The notes under the pieces were generated by a model that saw nothing but the letters and a program-made list of their open reading frames with translations, had not been told where the DNA came from and did no database searches. A stretch of DNA of 64,000 nucleotides from Acidomyces sp. 'richmondensis' (Eukaryota; Ascomycota; Dothideomycetes; Mycosphaerellales; Teratosphaeriaceae), in NCBI GenBank assembly GCA_003545705.1, contig QVLQ01000005.1, positions 1-64,000 of the forward strand, given 5' to 3'. A program made the translations under genes and the position numbers. Positions 20,490 through 31,084 of this stretch are shown here, piece by piece (the first letter of the stretch is position 1; each line of letters opens with the position of its first letter).

Positions 20490-20824
20490 TGTTACGGGTC
20501 ATGACAAACAAGGAAGGTTTACCGAAGCCCCGCCCTACGAACGACAGCTGGAAAGTTGGACCAATCAGGAAGCGAGCACCATGATCACCGGATCACCCTC
20601 ACAGTGATCACAGTGATCAGGGTGATCACACGAATTACGAGCAGTATATAGGAATCGAAGGCAGAAGCCTTAAGCTTCGACTTCGTGTTCAACTCAATTG
20701 TTAATCTCATTGGTTGGAATAACAACTTCTGCTTCAACTTCGCTGCCTTGACACTCCTCTTCAAACGAGTACCAACCACGTGACTCCAGGTCATCTGATT
20801 ATCACGTGACCAACAGTCATAACA
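20490..20824 (+). repeat. Solo LTR, family C, inside the degenerate transposon
   Basis: A 335-bp solo LTR starting TGTTACGGGTCATG and ending AGTCATAACA, flanked by an exact 5-bp duplication CCCTA (20485-20489 and 20825-20829). It is about 90% alike to 22909-23244 by eye. It sits inside the degraded transposon but is itself much less degraded, so it arrived later. A palindromic cluster of GATCAC/GTGATC words lies at about 20580-20630. Confidence 0.92.
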
Positions 20825-21279
20825 CCCTAGTAGCTGAAAATCTCTTTTTAGGTCTTAATTTGCGATCTTAAAGAGTAGTAATTATCTTATTGAACTGCGC
20901 AACTTTAGCTCAGAAAAGTGCTAACTTAGTAATATACCTATGAAAGCCTTTTGCTATTGATTGAAGTGCTTAAATCGTCTGTTAGTAAGCTTATAGGATA
21001 GTAGAGTATTCTGTCTGAAATCAAAATGGCTTGACAATTAGTCTTATATAGATTTCATAGGGTTTAAGATTGCTAAACTGAAGGTGGATAAGATAGAAGA
21101 GGACTTAGAGTTCGGATAGCAAGTGTTAACTTTAATAAAACAGTTTGTAGGTTGAATAGAAAGACGCCTAAGCCTCTATAGCCTCCTTAGATATTGCTTT
21201 GAGTAAATGATCTTTGGAAAGCTGCTTGAAATTCTGGAATAAAGTCCTCCTTAGTAATGCGGAAGTACTAGTAGCTGGT

Positions 21280-22280
21280 CAATTGCTACATTTAATGTTA
21301 ATAGGTTGTCTGAAGCGGTTTAAAGCAGCTAATATCCAATAGTTGAAGTAGATAAGATAAATAAGGTAGTATACAAAGAGTAATTATACTATATTGGCTA
21401 CAGAATTCTTAGAATTCTAAGTTTAGATGGCTATTATGGCCATCTAAAATAAGGAGCCTTTTAACAGTAACAGTCTTCTGAGAAGTATGTTGATGAAAGT
21501 GCTTAATCCACTCAAATCTATGCTTATTGCTAGTCTATCCATTTGGACTAACACCGATTTTCTAGCTAGACAGAAGGTCTTGAAACTAGGAAGTGTTGTA
21601 GTCCTTAGCTTTAAAAATAAGATATAGTAGCAGAAACCAGCCCTATATATTAATTCCTTATGTAACAGTAACCTATTCAGCTGTATTAAATCTAAGGGCT
21701 TTTAGTCTCTACTTCCTTTTAGAAGAGTTTACTACAATAGACTAGCCAGATTGGCCTATTCTGAAACTAGTCTTATTAGAGTTGTAGATATTATATAGTG
21801 TAATAGAATGGGAGTTGATCATATTCTGAACTAAGGTGAACCAGTTCTGAATAACTTCTAGATCTTCATTCCTACCTCTTTAATAGCTTACCTTACGTAA
21901 AAGGCATGTTTTGAGGTGTTGTAACCTGTTAACAAAGCTGTAGGCCTATCCTACTCCGACACTTTTACGCTCTCTTGAGTTGGAGATTAAATTGGCTGTA
22001 TCAGATATTGTAGCTAATGTTGGTGAAAATCCTCAGCTATTTAGGTCAAGTATCTTCTTCAAAGCACTTCCTCTTCTATAATGCTCAATTTCATATTGAT
22101 AGCTGTACAATTACGCTTTGAAGTTGTTCTAGACAGTCGTTTTTGGAGGGTAGACCTTAGTACTTTAAAAGCTTCTGCAGCACTTCTAATGCTTGAAAAT
22201 TGATTTTGTTGAAGAGCTTTAATAGCAAGGATAATATTGTCTTCATTTGAGTCTGTATTTGTCCTGTTGTGCGGAGGCAT
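21280..22280 (-). pseudogene. Transposase relic of the pogo-like element
   Basis: An N-terminal piece opens at ATG 22280 (MPPHNRTNTDSNEDN, then a Psq-type helix-turn-helix, SSIRSAAEAFKVLRSTLQ). Further along the minus strand, broken DDE sequence is recognisable: LLILDGHNSHLNLEF, a stop, EFCSQYSIITLCILPY and LLQLLDISCFKPLQ. Many stops and missing conserved residues show that it is dead. The pattern of changes (C to T and G to A, giving AT-rich sequence) fits repeat-induced point mutation. Confidence 0.8.
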
Positions 22281-22542
22281 TGTGAATAAAAAGAGACAAA
22301 TTTGCCGAAAAGTGGCCAGCTCGCTTATCACGTACGTTAGCCGCTCACTAAGCAAGCAAAATCCCTAAAGTCCAGTCCCTACTCCCCTCTTCCAAAGGGC
22401 TTACACATGCCTGTCCTACAAGGCGCAAAACCAGAGCAACTCTTAAGCGCTTATTGACACCTAGAATACACTTAAAAAAAACAATAGACTATATGTGCTA
22501 GAAATATCTAGGCTAAGGTAGCTGCCTAACAACAACCTATAG

Positions 22543-22908
22543 TGACGACGCACACGATGCAACCCATTGCATGTGGAGGTGAAGTTAGACGTGACGAGGT
22601 GGGCAAGCCACCCGCGTGGTCATGTGCTGTGCATGCCTGGTTGCCTGAAGGTCCTCCTTGGGGCAAAAACCCAACGGCACACGTGACCATGCCCATAGTG
22701 ATGCAGTGCGTGTTCAGTCACGTCCACTGGCGATAGACAATGCAACGTAAACGCCGGCACCCGTCGACGGCGCCGAGACGGGTTTTGTGAGACGGCATCG
22801 GTTCGACGTGTGACACGCTCACTAGTCGGATAACACACACAATAATGATGCGTCGTTGCTGGTGCAAGTCGAGCCAGATCTACTCCCTCGACCTGCACTG
22901 ATGGATGG
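22543..22908. other. GC-richer unique stretch between repeat nest and LTR
   Basis: About 365 bp of noticeably higher GC than the repeat nest to its left. Short open frames occur on both strands, but none has a recognisable product. It marks the inner edge of the repeat-filled subtelomere. Confidence 0.5.
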
Positions 22909-23244
22909 TGTTACGGATCATGGCAAACAAGGAAGGTTTACCGAAGCTCCGCCCTGCGAAGCGGTAGTCAGAACGTGGACCAATCAGGAAGTGAGCACCA
23001 TGAGCACCATGAGCACCCTCGAAGTGCTCACAGTGCTCAGAGTGCTCATACGAGTTACGAACAGTATATAGGAATCGAAGATGGAAGCCTTAAGCTCCAA
23101 CTTCGTGTTCAACTCAATTGTTAATCTCATTGGTTGGAATAACAACTTCTGCTTCAACTTCGCTGCCTTGACACTCCTCATCAAACGAGTACCAACCACG
23201 TGACTCCAGGTCACCTGATTATCACGTGACCCATAGTCATAACA
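22909..23244 (+). repeat. Solo LTR, family C, second copy
   Basis: A 336-bp solo LTR with termini TGTTACGG and TCATAACA and an exact 5-bp target duplication GATGG (22904-22908 and 23245-23249). It contains the same 3' part as the copy at 20490 (CCACGTGACTCCAGGTCA and ATCACGTGAC). Its palindromic cluster is built of GAGCACC and GTGCTCA units instead of GATCACC and GTGATCA. Confidence 0.92.
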
Positions 23245-23632
23245 GATGGCCAGCGAAGGTGGAGGTACCATAGTCCACAAACGGCTGTGAGCGCCACCCC
23301 ACCAGCTAGGAGCCTCAGTAGGATAAGAGCATGCACTCGAGTAGCGCGATCTCAAAGCATTACTCGCGTATAAGCATGGACATCTGCCTAGGGACATGGA
23401 GAATGTGGTTGACGTGGGGAAGTTGATGGATATAGTAAGACGAGGTATGGCGGAATAGGGGTAATACGGGGAACGCGGTGCCTAGATCTATCGTCCTAGG
23501 ACCATCGTATCTGCATCGCATGCAATACACCACGAAATACGGGACGTTAAGACACCAAGCGGCCCGCATTACTTTCACTTCCCCTTCCGAGCGTCGAGAT
23601 CAAGTGCTTCCAGTTCCCCCCATCCCAATCAG
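23245..23632. other. Intergenic region downstream of the DUF2985 gene
   Basis: About 390 bp. It lies 3' of the minus-strand DUF2985 gene and probably holds its terminator. No gene seen. Confidence 0.5.
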
Positions 23633-25186
23633 TCAGAGCTCTAGGCCATCATCGCGTTCCCCAATTTGTTCCGCCACATTCTTTGCCGGCACACCTTCGA
23701 CTTTTCCTACTTTCCGCCCCTCCACAAAGCGGACCACCCCTCCCGCTCCGGCGACAATGCATGCCAGCGCGATGAACAGGCCTGTGGCCCACGGAGGTCG
23801 ATCATAGCGATTCAGACCCCACATAAATCCGCAAAGACACACCTGAAAGAAGGTATTCCAAACCTGGCTCCAGACAAAGAAATCCATTTTCCAAAGCGCC
23901 GTCGGGGCCGCGCGCACGCCTGTGAGTGGCTCGTCTGGTCTCTTGTCTGGCGGGAGAGGCAAGCGGACATCCATTTCCTCTCCCAGAAATCCTCCAATCT
24001 CAGGCGAGGCCAGTTTCAATGTAGTCGCTGTTTCGCTAGCCGCCTTCCCAAGATATTGCTGCAGGCTGAGTGAGTCGATGGTGTGCGACCCAGGTAAGCG
24101 AAACCAGCCTCGATGTATCCCGGCCAGAACCCTGAGCCCGTGCATCTTGCCCACCAGCCCTACTCGTCTTTCTCTGGCCAGTCGCCACTTCATCAGCCAC
24201 CATAGATCCCGAAACCGCCATGGCGCCAGCCCGTAGCCGGTAACGCAAAAAAGTGCGTTCAAGATTTGGCTGTCAATCTCAATCCACACCCGTCGCGGAG
24301 AGTTGATGTCGTTGCAATTGTAATATCTTGGATACTTGGAATTCAATTTTAACGACGCGGCAGGAGACATGTGCCGTTCGGTCTCCGGATTGTGGATAGG
24401 AGACCAGCACATGGCGGACGATGCGTTGCAGAGGAGGAGAAACAGCATCCCCCCCCACGCCACGACGTTAAGGCCATAGATAATTAGAAAAAAGCCGAAC
24501 GGCGTGAGGACCCATTTCGAGAATGATTTCAAGGCGACCCACGCTGCTGTTGTCCAAGGAATGACAGGGGGTGGAATGTAGCCGGAAGAATACACTTTAT
24601 GTTTCTTCGAGAGCGGGCGAATCTCGCCATACACATCGGTACTGTGAGCATTCGTGGCAGTATCGCGAGATGATTGCTCACACAGCTCAATCACATCCGC
24701 TTTCTCAAGGCTCGGGAGGTGAGACCCCGGTACACTCGCTCCATCCCGAGGATTCCCGAGGTCATGTTCGATGCGCGTTGGTTCCTCTGTCAGGGCAGGG
24801 AAAGGTTCCAATCCGTCGTCCTCCAATCCCTGTGATAATTGACCCTCGCTTTTCCCGCCATGCCCACTCGATGACCGTCTCGGCCTTTTCCTCCCGCTCC
24901 CCGACATCGTCCGTCGCCTGTGTTCCACCTGGCGGTCCTTGTTCCATCCATCAGATGCAAAGCTTTGCCTGCGGATGTCACCGATGGTGGGCGCACTCGA
25001 TGCCGCCTGCGCCGCCGCGTCAGAGAAGCCTAATGGCGGATCTTTCTGGAGGAGGTCGGCGGTGGAACTACGCATGGTCCGTGTGACGGAAGCCACTCCT
25101 TGGGCCACGCTGGACAATGTTGTCGCCCTGCGGCGGGGATGATTTTGCAATCCATCCTGCTGTGGGTCGGTATCGTAGCCTGTCAT
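23633..25186 (-). CDS. DUF2985-domain membrane protein
   Basis: A single-exon 517-residue protein. Residues 1-200 are low-complexity and rich in Ser, Arg and Asp, probably disordered and cytosolic (RRRTMSGSGRKRPRRSSS). A membrane domain follows: SKWVLTPFGFFLIIYGLNVV, AWGGMLFLLLCNA, then NCNDINSPRRVWIEIDSQIL and ALFCVTGYGLAPWRFRDLWW, which is the DUF2985 core of many ascomycete proteins. Two more hydrophobic segments occur near the C-terminus (VWNTFFQVCLCGFMWGLN and ATGLFIALACIVAGAGGVV). Biochemical function is unknown. It is the first conserved single-copy-looking gene inward of the repeat zone. Confidence 0.88.
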   Translation of the reverse strand: MTGYDTDPQQDGLQNHPRRRATTLSSVAQGVASVTRTMRSSTADLLQKDPPLGFSDAAAQAASSAPTIGDIRRQSFASDGWNKDRQVEHRRRTMSGSGRKRPRRSSSGHGGKSEGQLSQGLEDDGLEPFPALTEEPTRIEHDLGNPRDGASVPGSHLPSLEKADVIELCEQSSRDTATNAHSTDVYGEIRPLSKKHKVYSSGYIPPPVIPWTTAAWVALKSFSKWVLTPFGFFLIIYGLNVVAWGGMLFLLLCNASSAMCWSPIHNPETERHMSPAASLKLNSKYPRYYNCNDINSPRRVWIEIDSQILNALFCVTGYGLAPWRFRDLWWLMKWRLARERRVGLVGKMHGLRVLAGIHRGWFRLPGSHTIDSLSLQQYLGKAASETATTLKLASPEIGGFLGEEMDVRLPLPPDKRPDEPLTGVRAAPTALWKMDFFVWSQVWNTFFQVCLCGFMWGLNRYDRPPWATGLFIALACIVAGAGGVVRFVEGRKVGKVEGVPAKNVAEQIGERDDGLEL

Positions 25187-26165
25187 TGTTGACTCTGCCT
25201 GCAGGACTTTGTCCTGAGGAGTGGGACCGTGGTTGTTGCCAGATCTCTACTCCATTCACGTTGTCACCCACGTCCAGCTGTCGCGCCCCTCCAGCCGTGA
25301 AATAAGATGCCGGAATCGAGATACGTGCAAGCTTACGTTCCTACACCACCAAGAGAGGTCTGCGTAGCCTTTCTAGACATGCGAAAGGAGATGATCTAAA
25401 GTCATAGGCGTGCGAATATCGACAGGAATGGGAGAGGGAAACCAGGAATTGAGGAGTTTTAGTAACACTCCGTGCAACCAGGTCCTTGCGACTGCCTCCT
25501 TATAATACCCAAATGCGTGCACAACTGGTATTTCACCCGCAAGCTTGAGCACCTCGCCACTCTGCGGCACACCAGAGGGCATCGGGCAACGATCGGCCCG
25601 CCCGGCCACGGGCTCTGGGCGGTGCATGCAAATCTCACTGGGCTGTCTTTCGACGAGGAACATGGAACTGCAATCTGTCATGAATTTGCATTCCCTCACG
25701 GACGCAGCGTCAATAATTACGTGAATATGGAAGATTCAACATACCACTTGCGTACGAAAAAGATTCTGCTGAAGTGCCCAATCTACCGAGGCACGCGCCA
25801 CATTCGTTCCATGTAAGCTGCATGCGAGAATTCGCGAGATGTGGCTGACCCTTCAGCCCCATGTAACCTCAGGCTAGCGCTGCACGAGCGCGTCATGCAT
25901 CGCGTCGTACGATGAATCCCATCCACCGTCGCCTCCCATGGAACGTTGAAGCGACCAACTCCCTCTCCAGCTCCCTCGTTGAGCCTCAGGCCATACCCCT
26001 CTCCACCCCTCCCTCCTCCCTCTCCTCCCTATAATCACCACCATCATCATCGTCCCTCCCACCGCCGCCACCCTCGTCCCTCCCCCCATCACCACTATCA
26101 CCACCGTCACCACCACCGTCACCACCTTCGTCACCGCCACCGCCACCATCTCACCCCCCACCAGC
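25187..26165. promoter_or_regulatory. Divergent intergenic region with a purine-poor leader before ERG24
   Basis: About 980 bp between the divergent DUF2985 and ERG24 start codons. Bases 25975-26165 are almost purine-free on the plus strand in long stretches (CCCTCTCC, CACCAC and CGTCACC runs), a pyrimidine-rich leader of the kind often found upstream of strongly expressed fungal genes. Short Pro/His-rich open frames there are composition artefacts. Confidence 0.55.
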
Positions 26166-27815
26166 ATGCCGTCCAAGAAAGCCACGGGTCGCAAGCGCAC
26201 CGCGTCGGCCACATCGACGACGCCGCCGAGTAAGCGCCAAGACGCGCATGGGTACGAGTTTGGTGGCCCGTATGCACTCCCTCCGCTGCTTCCCCTTCTA
26301 CCCCCCGTGCAGGCCCGACTGACGCGAAGGTGGGCAGTATCGGCGCGGCCTTAATCTCCTTCGGTCTGCCCCTCGGCTGCTACGCCTTTGCCTTCCTGTG
26401 TAACGACGTCTCCGGCTGCCCCGCGCCTTCCCTACTCTCGCCCCACCGCCTCTTCACCCCGCCAGCTCTTTCCAACCAGTCGGGATGGCAGCACGCACTG
26501 GAGACGCTGAAAAAGGAAGTCGCATGGCCGGGCTTCGCGGGGCTGCTGAACGTGGAAGCCGCGATCGGCACGCTGGGCTGGTACGCGCTGAGCTTGGCGC
26601 TATATGTGGTGCTGCCGGCACGTGAGGTGGAGGGGGTGGAGTTGAGGACGGGCGGGCGATTGAAGTATCGCCTCAATGGTAAGCTTCTAGTCACGTGACC
26701 GGCGTCGAGGGCGAGGTGGAGGCAGAGCTAATCCAATCGCAGCTTTCATCTCCGCCGTCACGATATTGGCCGCCTGTGCTGCCGGCACGTGGGCGATGGG
26801 CCCCGACTTTCCAGTGTGGACGTTTATCAACCGCAACTACGTCCAGCTCCTCACGGCCAACATTCTCATCTCCTACGCCCTGGCCACGTATGTCTATGTC
26901 CGCTCCTTCTCGGTTCGTCCCGGCAACAGCGACAAGCGCGAGCTCGCGGCGGGCGGGCACACCGGCAACATCATCTACGATTGGTACATCGGCCGCGAGC
27001 TCAACCCGCGCGTCGTTCTGCCGCTGCTCGACGTCGAGGTCGACATCAAAGCGTTCATGGAGCTGCGGCCCGGCCTGCTCGGTTGGGTCATGCTGGACTT
27101 GGCCTTCATGGCCAAGCAGTACGCCTCGTACGGCTACGTCACCGACTCGATGCTAATCGTGACCTTCGCGCAGGCGTGGTACGTGCTCGACTCGCTGTGG
27201 ATGGAGCCGGCGATCCTCACCACCATGGACATTGTCACCGACGGCTTCGGCTTCATGCTTGCCTTCGGAGACCTGGCCTGGGTCCCGTTCGTCTACAGTC
27301 TCCAGGCTCGCTACTTAAGCGTGCACCCGGTCATGCTTGGGCCTTTCTATCTGGTGTTGATCGCTGCGGTGCAGCTGACCGGCTATTACATCTTCCGTGC
27401 GAGCAACAGCGAGAAGAATACCTTCCGCACCAATCCCAACGATCCCAAGGTGGCGCACCTCGCCTACATCCAAACGCATACGGGCAGCCGTCTGCTGACG
27501 TCCGGCTGGTGGGGCCGGGCCCGTCACATTAATTACCTCGGCGACTGGCTCATGTCCTGGTCGTTCTGCCTGCCTACTCTCGCCGCCGGATACAAAATCA
27601 CGCCCAGCATTGTCCATCCGGGCACACGTCTCATATCCACCGACGGCATGGCTGGAGCGGCGATACCCATCACTTACTTTTATCTGCTATACTTCGCCAT
27701 CTTGCTCATTCACCGCGAGAGCCGGGACGACGAGAAGTGCCGCAAAAAGTACGGAGCGGATTGGGAGGAGTACTGCAAGAAAGTACCGTGGCGGATTGTG
27801 CCGTATATATACTAG
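26166..27815 (+). CDS. ERG24: Delta(14)-sterol reductase
   Basis: Three exons (26166-26262, 26313-26678, 26743-27815) give 511 residues. The first junction is the least certain (donor G/GTGGCC), but it is the only one that preserves the frame. The enzyme reduces the C14=C15 double bond made by CYP51 in ergosterol synthesis, in the ER membrane with NADPH. Family marks are FLCNDVSGCPAPSLLSP near the start, the NINYD-like FINRNYVQLL, FMELRPGLLGW, the sterol reductase signature LLTSGWWGRARHINYLGDW and the closing KYGADWEEYCKKVPWRIVPY-IY. Multiple hydrophobic helices are present. Length and ends are normal, so it looks functional. The genome may have a second copy; many filamentous fungi do. Confidence 0.93.
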
Positions 27816-28285
27816 TGACGCGGATAAGCGTAGCTTAAACTTCGTTGCATATATTGCCCATTTTACACATCATCATCATCATTAAATGGTTAACTTTTAT
27901 GTTCCTGGTGACTTGGTCGGAATTTTGTCGCTTTTCTACGACCAAATACCCGAGGTGATTCTTCGGCAGCGCTTGGTTCGGATTTTTGGCGTCTCGCCTT
28001 ATTAATCCATTTTTGAACGGACTTCCAGGTTCACCTTCTCATTCAGCTTAGAGATGTTTTCATCATCCAATGTTGTTTGCATCACATCTAAATTCCTTCT
28101 GAGATAAAGATGATTCGCGCCATATTATAAATTTCGACCCTTAGCGATCACGATTTCCAGTGACAAGCATTGTCAAGTGACTCGTCTCTTCATATTGGGC
28201 CGAGTACCACCTTAATTTCTTAGAATAAGAACGAAACACAACTATCTCGCACATTTCATCGCGGTCTACACACAGCGGCACCGCA
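27816..28285. other. Intergenic region between ERG24 and the OYE gene
   Basis: About 470 bp between two co-directional genes. A small CATCATCATCATCAT microsatellite lies near 27868-27882 just after ERG24. No gene seen. Confidence 0.5.
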
Positions 28286-29799
28286 ATGGCTTCCCCAGCG
28301 GCAGTGCCATACAACTCACCCGTCCCTGGCCTGCCATTCTTTAGCCCTCAGCACATCCAATCTCCAGGCACACCTAAAAGTCCCAAAGGAAAAAAAATCC
28401 CCACCCTTTTTACACCCCTTCCCATTCGTGGCGTCACCCTCCGGAATCGAATCATTGTAGCCCCAATGTGCCAATATAGCACCGCATCGTCCGGCCCTGC
28501 TATGGGCGCCTTGACTCCATACCACGTCACGACTCTCGGCCATTATGCCCTCAAAGGCGCCGCCTTGATATTCATCGAAGCCACGGCCGTCCAACCCTGT
28601 GGCCGCATCTCCCCCAACTGTCCCGGTTTATGGCAGAACGAGCAGCAAATCGCAAGCGTGCGCAGCGTAGCCGAGTTCGTGCACTCCCAGGGTGCGTTAT
28701 GTGGGATTCAGTTGGCGCATGCCGGACGGAAAGCGAGTACGGTAGCACCGTTTGTTGCAGGTCGGTTTGGGAGGAGGAATATGCGGGCCGGGGTAGAGGT
28801 GGGGGGGTGGCCGGATGATGTGGTGGGACCGAGTGGGGGCCGGGACTTCGTTTGGGATGGGAAAGAGGTGGAAGATGAGGAGGGAGGGTTTTGGGCGCCG
28901 AAAGAATTGAGTATTGGAGATATTGAGGGCTTGGTTGAGGACTGGAAGCGCGCGTCAGAGAGGGCGGTCAAGGCCGGCGTGGATGTGATTGAGATACATG
29001 GAGCGGTAAGTCTGAGCCCATTTTCCGACTTCTCCAGATCGCCACTGACTTGGCTTTTATATTTTTATTGCGTTGCCACAGGGACTAACGACTTCCTCTG
29101 GATAAATAGCACGGTTATCTCATCCATCAATTTCTCAGCCCCATCACCAACCATCGGACAGATGCATACGGTGGCTCTTTCTGCGGACGGATCAAACTGG
29201 TCCTAGATATCATCAAGGCGATCCGTTCGGTAATCCCATCCAGTATGCCTTTATTCCTTCGTCTCAGCTCGACGGAATGGATGGAAGAAACCGCACTTGG
29301 CAAACAGCTTGGAAGCTGGACGGTTGATGACACCGTTCGACTGGCACAGATTGTCGCAGACATGGGCGTGGACTTGTTGGACGTAAGCAGTGGTGGCAAT
29401 CACCCTTTGCAGCGGATCAATATGTTTGATTCTAAGGATTACCAAACGAAAATCGCCTCGCACATCCGAAAGGAGCTAAAGGCGGCAAACAAATCATTGC
29501 TAATCGGTGCTGTAGGCTTGATCACAGAAGCTGAACAAGCCAAGAATATCGTAGAGATTCCCAATGGTGCCGACTCCAGCTACGTCACTGGAGAGAAGGA
29601 TGACATCAAGGAAGAGGCCAAGGCGGCCATGGAAATGACCGAGAAGAAGGGCAATGGAGATTCGCCAATGGCTGATGCAATATTAGTCGCACGACAATTC
29701 ATGCGGGAGCCGGAATGGGTGTTGAAAGTAGCGTGGCGATTGGGCGTTGACGTTGCGTGGCCCAGCCAATTCGACAGGGTGAGGTTCCCGAAATTATAA
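28286..29799 (+). CDS. Old yellow enzyme-type NADH:flavin oxidoreductase
   Basis: Two exons (28286-29005 and 29110-29799; intron 104 nt, GT-AG) encode 469 residues. It is an FMN-binding (beta/alpha)8 barrel that reduces activated C=C bonds using NAD(P)H. Visible motifs: RNRIIVAPMCQYST, the N-terminal FMN site with the Cys typical of YqjM-like class III enzymes; GIQLAHAGRKAS; VDVIEIHGA joined to HGYLIHQFLSP by splicing; NHRTDAYGGS; and the C-terminal ADAILVARQFMREPEWVLKV phosphate-binding region. Ending the intron at the nearer CACAG would give a stop, so the ATAAATAG acceptor is chosen. Its substrate cannot be deduced; related fungal enzymes act in detoxification or secondary metabolism. Confidence 0.9.
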
Positions 29800-30428
29800 T
29801 GAAGGTTAACTGCGTACCTGCATATAGAATATACTTGGAAATGGCTTTATAGATTTCATAGGACGATGGAGTGGTGGTATTAAAGCACCCCCAAACATGG
29901 GCCAAGTACACAAATTTTACTCTTCTTAATCTTTAAACCATTTATACCAGCCTATCGCAATGATACATCGTCACATATTTGCGAAATGGCACAGACACTT
30001 CAAAAAGAAAGAAGGGGAAAAAAAAAACTTGAGATATGCTGAGCACGTCAATCTACGCAGCCTACCATACCAAATAAATCGACATGAATTTCTAAGCGAA
30101 AGAAGATCATGATACGTCACGTTTGGGTGGATTCATTGCTTTTTCCTGCAAAAGTTGATTTATTCGCTGTGCTAGTCTGTATCAATATGATTCTATACTT
30201 TCCCGGCAAAAGCTGCTCTCAGCAACAGGGAACCAAGTGAGGTCGTAAGTAGAACAGCAGCAAAGCAGCGTGTTATTACTCTTTTCCAGTACTCCCGCAA
30301 ATTAAGGTTGCCACGGATCATGACCCACGCTTGCAGAAGCTGCTGTCGCAATGGCCTATCAAAGTGCCATCACCGCACGAATATAATCCCTTTAATTTTG
30401 TCCGTCAGCTTCTACGTGTAATAGTTTC
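29800..30428. other. Intergenic region after the OYE gene
   Basis: About 630 bp, AT-rich, with an A-rich stretch (30019-30030). No gene or repeat recognised. Confidence 0.5.
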
Positions 30429-30790
30429 TTACTCGGGTAAATCGTCTTCTAAATCATCATGGATCGCTTCCTGAATCACCAACAACTCCGTCGGATCCAA
30501 GGCCTGCCTGCCTCTTGCAAGCGTATCATAGGGATGGATGTTCTAGATAGTCATTAACCTGCGGATGAACAAGGCTGACTCCAAAGCTACACAAATATTT
30601 AATTTGTACTCATTCCGAAGAAAAGTCTCCGGCTTCTAGTCTTCGTGCTCGATTAGCTTATTGACTAAGGAAGTGTCTGTCGAATCGAACCAGAGATATC
30701 CGTGACGGGTGATACCGCCATCGTGAGAAACGTAAGCCCAGCCGGATGAAAGTAGCCTTAGTCGGACAGTCAGGATGCAAAGAGACTAGG
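30429..30790 (-). pseudogene. C-terminal remnant of an unidentified protein-coding gene
   Basis: One minus-strand frame reads coherently through two in-frame stops: SGWAYVSHDGGITRHGYLWF, DSTDTSLVNKLIEHED, stop, KPETFLRNEYKLNICVALES, ALFIRRLMTI, stop, and an acidic end ...QEAIHDDLEDDLPE with a final stop at 30429. A further part (LHPDCPTKATFI) lies just upstream in a neighbouring frame. The first stop, TAG, sits where a Trp codon would fit, but that is inference. I do not recognise the family. Confidence 0.55.
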
Positions 30791-31084
30791 TGAGCCGTGC
30801 AGTCATATAGCGCGCTGGTGAGAGGTACTGATCATATCATACGTCGAATTGAAACCCTCACCCGGACATATTTTTTAACATACCGAACGAAAAAGAGCAT
30901 ACTGACATGGAAGCGTGCGAAGATGGTGATGTGAGTATTCATACCTTCTTCAGTCCCAAATCCTGCTGATTTCAGGAAAAAATATGGAAAAAATAGCACC
31001 ACTTTGGAGCCAAATATGACTGCACAAGTTGTTGATCTCCTGGCGTTCGTAATGAGAAAATACAGCGAGAAGATCATGGATATC

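Larger units (their letters stand above)
20195..22337 (-). mobile_element. Degenerate pogo/Fot1-like DNA transposon
   Basis: A 2,143-bp element (335 bp of it a later LTR) between TA dinucleotides at 20193-20194 and 22338-22339. Its inverted ends start ACGTACGTGATAGCGAGC on the left and, reversed, ACGTACGTGATAAGCGAGC on the right. The interior is AT-rich and TpA-rich with scattered stops, as expected of a RIP-mutated copy. It differs in sequence from the intact transposon at 3224-5063 and is a separate family of the same superfamily. Confidence 0.85.
20030..22542 (+). mobile_element. LINE 5' fragment (ORF1 start), interrupted by a DNA transposon
   Basis: 20030-20194 and 22338-22542 together align with the first 360 or so bases of ORF1 of the LINE at 12938-18003, including its start (ATGGAAGACCAAAGG) and the GCCTGTCCTAC stretch. 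They are separated by a pogo-like transposon at a TA (the intact copy reads CCCTAGCCGCT across the site). Substitutions and stops show it is old. Similarity stops near 22542, which is also a sharp change in base composition. Confidence 0.85.

Noticed and set aside
22985..23060. Regularly spaced short repeats resembling a small repeat array
   Set aside because: Not a CRISPR array: it is a palindromic cluster inside an LTR, in a eukaryotic genome, with no spacers.
25946..26233. Pro/His-rich 95-codon frame
   Set aside because: Composition artefact of the purine-poor ERG24 leader.
26789..27532. 247-codon open frame on the plus strand, Arg/His-rich
   Set aside because: It is a second-frame shadow of ERG24, caused by high GC.
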